This document shows positions 58,240 to 64,000 of a stretch of DNA of 64,000 nucleotides, one piece after another. Both the position numbers and the translations under genes were made by a program. Each line of letters opens with the position of its first letter. Position 1 is the first letter of the stretch. This DNA comes from Amia ocellicauda (lineage: Eukaryota; Chordata; Actinopteri; Amiiformes; Amiidae). A model generated the notes under the pieces. That model did not search any database. It saw only the letters and a program-made list of their open reading frames with translations, and was not told the DNA's origin. Location of the stretch: positions 1,105,501 through 1,169,500 of the forward strand of contig NC_089856.1 of NCBI RefSeq assembly GCF_036373705.1, in the 5' to 3' direction.

Positions 58240-61200
58240 CGCGTCGGCCACGCCGGACATCCGAGGGCTCGCGTATCTCCCGGGATGATGACTCCGTCTT
58301 GCGGGACGGCAGCGTGGACTCCGACGCCTCTGAGGACACCCCGCCCCGGGCGCCCCCCGGGGCCACCCCAGCGGCCAGGGAGGGCCCCAGGGAGGAGGCC
58401 CTGTCCTCGTCCTCGGACAGCGGCGTCCGGATGACCAGCTTCGCCGAACGCAGGAAGAAGCTGGGCCCGCCCACACCCGCCACGCCCCCGCCTGCCGAGT
58501 CGCCCGAGCCCCTCATGACCAGCTGGGCACAGAGGTCCCACCAGCAGGAGGATGGGGGCGGAACGGGCGAGGGCGAGGACAGCCCCAGCAAGAGCCCAGC
58601 CCTCAACACCGAGATGTCCCAGCTGGGCGCCCGGCTGGAGGAGAAGCGGCGTGCGATCGAGGCGCAGAAGAAGCGCATCGAGGCCATCTTCGCCAAGCAC
58701 CGGCAGCGCCTGGGCAAGAGTGCCTTCCTGCAGCTCAAGAAGCAGCAGCGCCCCGGGGGCGAGACGGAGGCCGAGGGCGAGACCAGCGTCTCCAGCACCG
58801 AGGATGACCTGAGTCGGCTCACCCTGGAGGAGCGGCTGGCGAAGATTGAGGACGAGGAAGAGGAGGCAGACGGCGGGGCGCCGGGCCAGGGGAGCGACGG
58901 TAAGGCGGGCAAGCCGGCTGCACGCTCGGAGAAGCAGGTCACCTTCTCCCCGGAGATCAGGAAGCCGGCAGTGGCAGCGGGAGGAGGAGGAGAGCCAGAG
59001 GAGGAGGAAGAGCAGCCCCAGCTGGGCGAGTACAACCGCGCCGTGTCCAAGCTGAACGCGGCGCTCAGCTCCCTGCAGAGCGACATGCAGCGGCTGTCCG
59101 AGCAGCAGCGCCAGCTCATGGTGAAGAAGAAGCCGCCCGCCACCCAGGCCTGGGTCATCCCCGCCAAGCACCCCGCCCCCCGTGTGTCCCGCGAGCCCAC
59201 CCCCCGCTCCGTCGCCGGCCTGGCCTCCTCTTCCTCCTCGCCCTCCCCCTCGCCCTCCCGGAAGATGGCCCCCCACACCGTCTCCACCCCGCCCAAGTCG
59301 CCCCAGCTGCCCCAACGCAGGGCCCAGTCGGCGCCGCCAAAGAGCCCCAAGCACAGCCGGCCGCTGGACCTCAAGTTCCCGCCGCTGACCCGTGTCCTGA
59401 CCCCGCCCCAGAACGTGGACACCATCCCCCACCTCCGCCGCTTCTCACCCAGCACCTGCCAGGTCCAGACCGCCTCCTCCTTCAGCATCGGCCAGTCCAA
59501 GAGCCCCCCGGAGCCCCCCAAGCCCGCCGGGCTCCCGAGCCGGCCGCCGCACGAGGATGACTCCTCCGAGACGGGCTCCAGCGAGGACCCCGCCTTCCCG
59601 GGGCTGGAGCTGGAGGGGCCGTCTTCCGGGGCCCGGCCCCATGGCCTGTCCTCGGTCTGGTCATCCTCCTCCACGCGGCGGGAGCGGGGGGGCGGCAGCA
59701 GCTCGGGGGCGCCCTCGGAGTGCTCCTTCGAGAGCGACCCCCAGCCCTCGCTCAACGGCAAGCGCAGCAGCCTGATCGAGATCTCGCTGGCCTCCCTGCG
59801 CACCGACGAGGGCGAGGACGGGCCCGAGGCCTTCAGCGACTCCATGAGCGACAACACGGAGCCCGAGGGCCAGAGGAGTGGCGTGGGCTTCTTCTACAAG
59901 GTGAGAGCAGACGCGCGCGCACGCACACACACACGAACACGGACACCAGTGCACACAGGCAAGGAACCATCGTGAATTATTTGAGTTTTTGAGTCGTTTG
60001 TTCACTGCTTCATGGGCCCAGAGAGATTTAGAGGGAGGGAGGGAGGGAGAATGTGAGAAGGGAAAGAGATGGATATGAGAGGGAGAGGTAGAGGTAGTCC
60101 CTCTACCTCTCCCTCTCATATCCATATCTTTCCCTTCTGACAGGGAGCGTGGGAGGAGTAGAGGGTGACACAGACGGCGGTGGGGGAGGTGCAGACACCA
60201 GGGGGTTGATCTTGCTGGTGCCCATAATCTCACCCTCACTCCTCAATAATTCACAGCGCAGGCCATCAATAATTCACCGCTGCCCTACTTTGAGAATTCT
60301 TTCCTTCTTCTGCTCATTTCGGAGCGCTGCCGTTTCCTCAGGTGGCCGATGGGGGTGTGTCTCTACTTACAAACGGCAGGGAGATGCAGCCCTGTCTGTG
60401 TCCATCCGTATGTCAGTCTGTCCCTCGTGACGAGGTGGCGGGAGGGGGTCTGTCTGATTCGGTGATCGTATGGCATGTCTGTCAGTAGCAGGACGAGACA
60501 CTCTGTCCGTGTCTTGCGCGTCAGTCGTGATTTAGGTCCAGAGAGCTGATGTGTGTGTGTCCGTGTGTCGGGCAGGACGAGGTGCGGCCGGAGGACGAGA
60601 TGGCCCAGCGCCGGGCCGCGCTGCTGGAGAAGCAGCAGAAGAGAGCGGAGGAGATCAAGAAGCGGAGGCAGTGGCAGGAGCAGGAGAGGGAGGCCAGGTG
60701 AGACGCCCGGCGGGCCGACGGCAGCGCTGAAGGACAGGCGGTTCACACGCGTGCTGCTGGCCTGTTGGGGCATGTTTTCATTCACACCTGCTCACACGGC
60801 CCTGTCCCACAGCGGCTTACCCTGACTGACTGACACTAACCTGTCCCTACTGTGTGACTGACTGACTGACTGACTGACACACGGGAACAGGGCTCAACTG
60901 ACTGACTGAGCGCACTGATGCACACACTGACTGACACACTGGACCAGAGCCCTGACTGACCGCCCGACTGGACTGACCCGCCCGTCTCCTCCCTCCCTCA
61001 GGCCCTCCACTGCCGAGGACCCCACGCCGCCGCCGCCACCCCCCGCCCCCGAGGGCACCCCCCAGCGGCGCGGTGACTTCACACGGCAGGAGTACCAGCG
61101 GCGGCACCAGCTCAAGATCATGGAGGACCTGGACAAGGTTCTGCGGCAGAAGCCCACGACGGTGCGCGGTGTGAAGAAGCAGCGGCCCAAGACCGTGTTC

Positions 61201-62135
61201 CGGGACGACTCGGTTCTGGCGCGCAGCCCGGTCAAGGGCTTCATGGGTACGTCCAGCGACAGGAGCGCTCGGCCTGAAGGACAATTTAGAAACGACCCAG
61301 TCGGTGCTTTTTATTTTAACCACCTCCTCCTCCTCCTCCTCTCTGTGCTGCAGGTTCGAGGCTCAGCAAGGTCTACTCCCACTCCACGCTCTCTCTGTCC
61401 ACCATGGCCAACGACACGGGCAACTCCCTCTCCGTGAAGAAGTCCCCCAGGTGAGCGAGGTGCAGGTTACCCACGCTGCCACTGTGCTGACGGCACTGGG
61501 TCTCTCTCGCTCTGTCTCTGGATCGGTAACCAGCAGGCAGACACGGCACTACACATCAGTCAGGGTCACTAACCCCGTCTGCCTCTCTCTCTCTCTCCGT
61601 CTTCCGTCTGTCGTCTGTCTCTCTCGGGTTGACCTCTCGCCTCTTCCTCTGTTCTCCTCAGATCTCATTCGCCCTCGGGCCTGATGTCACCCAGCCGCTT
61701 GGCCAGTCAGAACGGAGAGAAGGACTGGGAGAACGCCTCCACCGCCTCCTCTCCCGCGTCCATCCCAGAATACACCGGTACGGAGCCGCGGGACGGATCT
61801 CGGCATCGGGGGGGGGCAGCTTTTCCGTGTTACGTTGATGATGTTTGTGATGTTGCGAATGACCTTCAACATGTGTCTCCGTTGTTTTAATCTGATGCGC
61901 CCGGAGGAAACGATCGATCGGGTATTGATTGACACGCTGCTCTGACCCTGTTAATCTCGCTCTGCCGCGCCCCCCCGTAACCCTGTCTCCTCTCTGCCCC
62001 CCCCCAGGTCCCAAGCTGTACAAGGAGCCCAGCTTCAAGTCCAACAAGTTCATCATCAACAACGCCCTCTCCCGCTGCTGCCTGGCGGGCAAGGTCAACG
62101 AGCCGCAGAAGAACAAGATCGTGGAAGTGAGTGTG

Positions 62136-62177
<42 letters not shown>

Positions 62178-62631
62178 TCGCCCTCTTTCTCGCACTCACA
62201 CACTCTTTTAAAAAATAAAAATAAAAAAATAAAAAAGAGAGAAGTTTGAAATGGACAGTGTGTAACCGTCTCCCCCTCTCTCTCCTGCATCCCCCTCTTC
62301 TGTCCTTCTGCCTTCCCCCCGGCTCCAGGAGATGGAGAAGAGCAAGGCCAACCACTTCCTGATCCTGTTCCGCGACTCCTCCTGCCAGTTCCGCGCCGTC
62401 TACACCATGAACCCCGAGACGGAGGAGATGACCCGGCTGACGGGCATCGGGCCGCGGGTCATCACCAGCGCCATGGTGGAGGCCATCTACAAATACAGCT
62501 CGGACCGCAAGCAGTTCACCGCCATCCCGTCCAAGACCATGTCCATGAGCGTGGACGCCATCACCATCCAGGGCCACCTGTGGCAGAGCAAGCGGCCCAC
62601 CACCCCCAAGAAGCCGGGCACCCCCAAATAG
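29769..62631 (+). CDS. CAMSAP3: CAMSAP3 (Nezha), microtubule minus-end-binding protein
   Basis: CAMSAP3 caps and stabilises non-centrosomal microtubule minus ends, especially at epithelial junctions and the apical cortex. Exons: 29769-29901, 42881-43137, 49853-49993, 50235-50321, 50913-50945, 53140-53187, 55819-55957, 56144-56283, 56517-56610, 56928-56979, 57182-57255, 57397-57469, 57596-59900, 60576-60697, 61002-61246, 61354-61450, 61662-61777, 62008-62126 and 62329-62631. Phases close, giving about 1525 residues (human 1249). The N-terminus [20 protein letters not shown] is family-typical. The CH domain (about 207-320) starts [11 protein letters not shown] and is split over exons of 33 and 48 bp. 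The 2.3-kb exon encodes [27 protein letters not shown] and the coiled coil [20 protein letters not shown] (about 773-792). Another charged helix follows at about 1193-1233. The CKK domain fills the end (about 1390-1520), with [20 protein letters not shown] and [20 protein letters not shown]. An (Asn-Gln)6 run at about 627-638 is unusual. The ortholog call over CAMSAP1 or CAMSAP2 rests on sequence and neighbours. Confidence 0.97.
30062..30090. repeat. (CGGCT)n pentanucleotide repeat, CAMSAP3 intron 1
   Basis: About five to six GGCTC units in tandem lie 160 bases inside intron 1. Confidence 0.9.
30222..30244. repeat. (TG)n microsatellite, CAMSAP3 intron 1
   Basis: A short uninterrupted TG run. 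Confidence 0.9.
30245..39944. other. CAMSAP3 intron 1, central part, no gene seen
   Basis: Nearly 10 kb without a recognisable coding exon, RNA gene or intact transposon on either strand. Open frames up to about 195 aa occur (for example 39232-39816) but have no family motif or splice support. Simple repeats include CA at 31391-31421, TG at 37510-37529, poly-A at 37865-37883 and poly-T at 38816-38834. Distal enhancers are possible but cannot be judged from sequence alone. Confidence 0.5.
39945..40652 (+). mobile_element. Tc1-like transposon, family B, internally deleted
   Basis: The left terminus CACCGATCAGCCATAACATT and the right terminus ending TATGGCTGGTCGGTG are inverted repeats with flanking TA at 39943-39944 and 40653-40654. 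Transposase pieces are visible: the helix-turn-helix part near 40110-40330 (a [16 protein letters not shown] reading) and the C-terminal [20 protein letters not shown] near 40437-40490. The central catalytic part is deleted and frames are broken. The terminal sequence is that of a Tc1 family reported in lampreys and many ray-finned fishes. Confidence 0.9.
41416..41522. repeat. Perfect 51-bp inverted repeat with 5-nt loop
   Basis: The left arm 41416-41466 and right arm 41472-41522 are exact reverse complements, separated by CATGT at 41467-41471. The arms contain GATGCCGGACAGCCTGGAGA and end in a CT/GA run. It lies in CAMSAP3 intron 1, about 1.4 kb before exon 2, and could extrude as a cruciform or fold as a hairpin RNA. 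Confidence 0.97.
45008..45270. mobile_element. hAT-like non-autonomous element, 263 bp
   Basis: Termini CAGGAGTGGCTCC and (reversed) CAGGGCCGACTTT are imperfect inverted repeats beginning CAGG, as in many hAT elements. The flanks are AAGTTAAT (45000-45007) and AAATTAAT (45271-45278), an 8-bp target duplication with one mismatch. An internal phrase GGCGGGCACCTAGGCC is reminiscent of hAT ends in vertebrates. It encodes no transposase. Confidence 0.6.
48994..49024. repeat. (CA)n microsatellite
   Basis: An uninterrupted CA run in CAMSAP3 intron 2. Confidence 0.93.
49140..49430. repeat. TGTGTCTGCGAG-type minisatellite
   Basis: About 290 bases of units such as GCGAGTGTGTGTCT and GTGTGTTGCTCT, giving artefactual Cys/Val open frames. 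It lies about 420 bases before CAMSAP3 exon 3. Confidence 0.9.
50500..50537. repeat. (CA)n microsatellite, CAMSAP3 intron 4
   Basis: A CA run of about 38 bases. Confidence 0.95.
51436..52287 (+). mobile_element. Tc1-like transposon, family A copy 4, internally deleted
   Basis: Termini CAGACTGGTAACAAATTAAA and AATTTGTCACCCGTCTG are flanked by TA at 51434-51435 and 52288-52289. Unlike copies 1 and 2 it keeps a readable transposase N-terminus ([20 protein letters not shown] at about 51611), including part of the helix-turn-helix. It then jumps to the VLDKWASA region and has the usual C-terminal [15 protein letters not shown] segment. It lies in CAMSAP3 intron 5, between the 33-bp and 48-bp exons. 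Confidence 0.9.
53276..53333. repeat. (AT)n microsatellite, CAMSAP3 intron 6
   Basis: An AT run of about 58 bases, broken once near 53272, starting some 90 bases after the 48-bp exon. Confidence 0.95.
53334..55780. other. CAMSAP3 intron 6, no gene seen
   Basis: No exon or transposon was recognised. The 54540-55000 part is AT-rich, and the intron ends in a CTCC-repeat pyrimidine tract (55785-55818) serving as the acceptor of exon 7. Confidence 0.55.
58204..58238 (+). repeat. (CAGAAC)n coding hexanucleotide repeat
   Basis: Six near-perfect CAGAAC units inside CAMSAP3 exon 13 encode alternating Gln and Asn. The repeat is in frame, so length changes keep the reading frame. Confidence 0.95.
60056..60138. 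repeat. 39-bp near-perfect inverted repeat with 5-nt loop
   Basis: Arms 60056-60094 and 60100-60138 pair with a single mismatch around TAGTC (60095-60099). The left arm reads GGATATGAGAGGGAGAGGTA in its centre. It lies in CAMSAP3 intron 13. Confidence 0.95.
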
Positions 62632-64000
62632 GGCCCCGAGGGACCCCTCCGACCGAGCGGGCCGGAGGACGGTCTGCACGTCGCGTCCTTCCCCCGCCGT
62701 CTCCGCTCCCCTCGACCGCCGTCCTGCTCTGTCCTTCCCTCTCTCTCTCTGTCTCTCTCTCTCCGTCCGTGGCGGGTTGTCGGAACAGAAGACACGAGGG
62801 AAGCGATGCCCGTCTGGCTCTGGCACCGAGAGCCGTCACTGAATGTACCTTACAGGCCAAATAGGGCGAGGATTTTTATACTCTACTCATTTTTTGTGTC
62901 TCCCCCACCCCAGAAGGGACACAGACGCTGGGGGTGGGAACGGATTTGTGGGGTTGGGGGGGGGTGTTGCTATGTGTTTAAAACCTACAAAAGCAAAAAA
63001 TTCCTCATCGAGGAGCGATTGTCCGACTGTCCTGCCGGCCTGGTCCTCTGGCCTCGGTGTGTGTGTCGAGGTATTTTTCGACGTGTTTATGGAAGAGCGA
63101 AGAAGAAAGGAAGACGGAAGGAATCACACTGGGGGCGTGGGGGGGTCTTTCAAACACTGAATTCCACTCGAGACTTATTTTTCTTCCTGATATTTTTATT
63201 CTGTGCGCAAGGATTTTTTCCCTCCTCCTCCTCCTCGGTCTCTAGGCTCACTTTGTCGAGTGGTAGACGGCGGTACGCGTGTTCGAAGACACGGGAGGAT
63301 GAAGTAACACGTATGTTAATATATTAGCGGTGAGTGAAGGCTACTGTCGTTAGGAATCGGATGATCTGTATATAGATGAAGGCTGTGTAGAGACGATTCC
63401 TGTCGCGTTTGTTTTTTTTGTTGCTTTTCTCAATGATTTGTATGAACTGGAAACTGCTTTGTAATCTGTAAGCGAGTGAAATGCCTGGCACGAGAGAGAC
63501 GAGGAAGGATGGATGGATGGATGGATGGATGGATGGATGGATCGTTAAAATATTTAAGCTGGGAGTTGTTCTTGACTGGGGGGTTATAAAACAGAGAAAC
63601 AAGACATACAAGACAGTGGACACAAGGTCCCGATTCCTGTCACCCTTCAGAGCAGCTGAGAGAGAGAGTGTTATTATTGTGATAATGAAGATGATGTTTT
63701 GTCATCACTAAGCTGCTCCCCCGCTCGTCTCCAGCCCTGGCCCTCAGCCCCACAATCTTTCCTGTTTTGTTGACGTCTCTGCTCAGCGGTGACGCAGCCT
63801 GGTGGTCTGCACTAACAGGGCTGAGGAGTCGGGGGGCTGCCGGCCGTGTCACAGCGGCCCAGCGCAGGGGACAAGAAGTGAACAGGACACTGACGCTGCG
63901 CTTCACTGGGGCCCCTTTCATTTAGTATCATTGATTCAATTTGATTTGAAGACGGAGCTGGTTGAAAGGCCCGAGCGCTGCAAGGCCTTCTGGGGTTTAT
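62632..64000 (+). other. CAMSAP3 3' UTR, running off the window
   Basis: No canonical AATAAA was found between the stop codon and the window end, so the transcript may continue beyond it or use a variant signal. A (GGAT)n run lies at 63507-63542. No further gene was recognised. Confidence 0.55.
63507..63542. repeat. (GGAT)n microsatellite
   Basis: About eight GGAT tetranucleotide units within the CAMSAP3 3' UTR region. Confidence 0.95.

Noticed and set aside
57570..59432. 620-residue minus-strand open frame
   Set aside because: It is the antisense of CAMSAP3 exon 13. Extreme GC at third positions removes stops on the opposite strand, and the sense frame matches CAMSAP3 throughout. The same holds for the 585-residue frame at 58100-59857.

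Overview
The window is a stretch of vertebrate nuclear DNA, most likely from a ray-finned fish. It has multi-exon genes with GT-AG introns, (CA)n and (AT)n microsatellites, Tc1-like transposons of fish type, a CR1/L2-like LINE fragment and very GC-rich third codon positions. The strong GC3 and single-copy gene content would suit a non-teleost such as a gar or bowfin; this is inference, not proof.

All recognised genes lie on the + strand, head to tail. They are PET100 (292-2086, first exon left of the window), a candidate third EEIG/FAM102-family gene (5091-6662), STXBP2/Munc18-2 (8018-16154, 19 exons, about 589 aa), XAB2/SYF1 (18488-26941, 19 exons, 856 aa) and CAMSAP3 (29769-62631, 19 exons, about 1525 aa). 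Exon borders were set by hand from splice signals, reading phase and recalled vertebrate orthologues; the phases close exactly in PET100, STXBP2, XAB2 and CAMSAP3. The block corresponds to human 19p13.2, with local order changed.

The genes do not form one pathway. PET100 helps build cytochrome c oxidase, STXBP2 controls SNARE-driven secretion, XAB2 acts in splicing and transcription-coupled repair, and CAMSAP3 anchors microtubule minus ends. The 13 kb first intron and 6.7 kb second intron of CAMSAP3 hold most of the non-coding DNA.

The most interesting observation is the EEIG/FAM102-like gene just upstream of STXBP2. In human, FAM102A is near STXBP1 and FAM102B is near STXBP3, so this looks like the third ohnologue, absent from its expected place in human. 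Other notable items are two nearly perfect long hairpins in CAMSAP3 introns (51 and 39 bp stems, 5-nt loops), GC-AG introns in PET100 and STXBP2, a NAGNAG acceptor, a decayed partial exon copy in STXBP2, four internally deleted copies of one Tc1 family, one copy of a second Tc1 family, and a hAT-like element with a near-intact target duplication.
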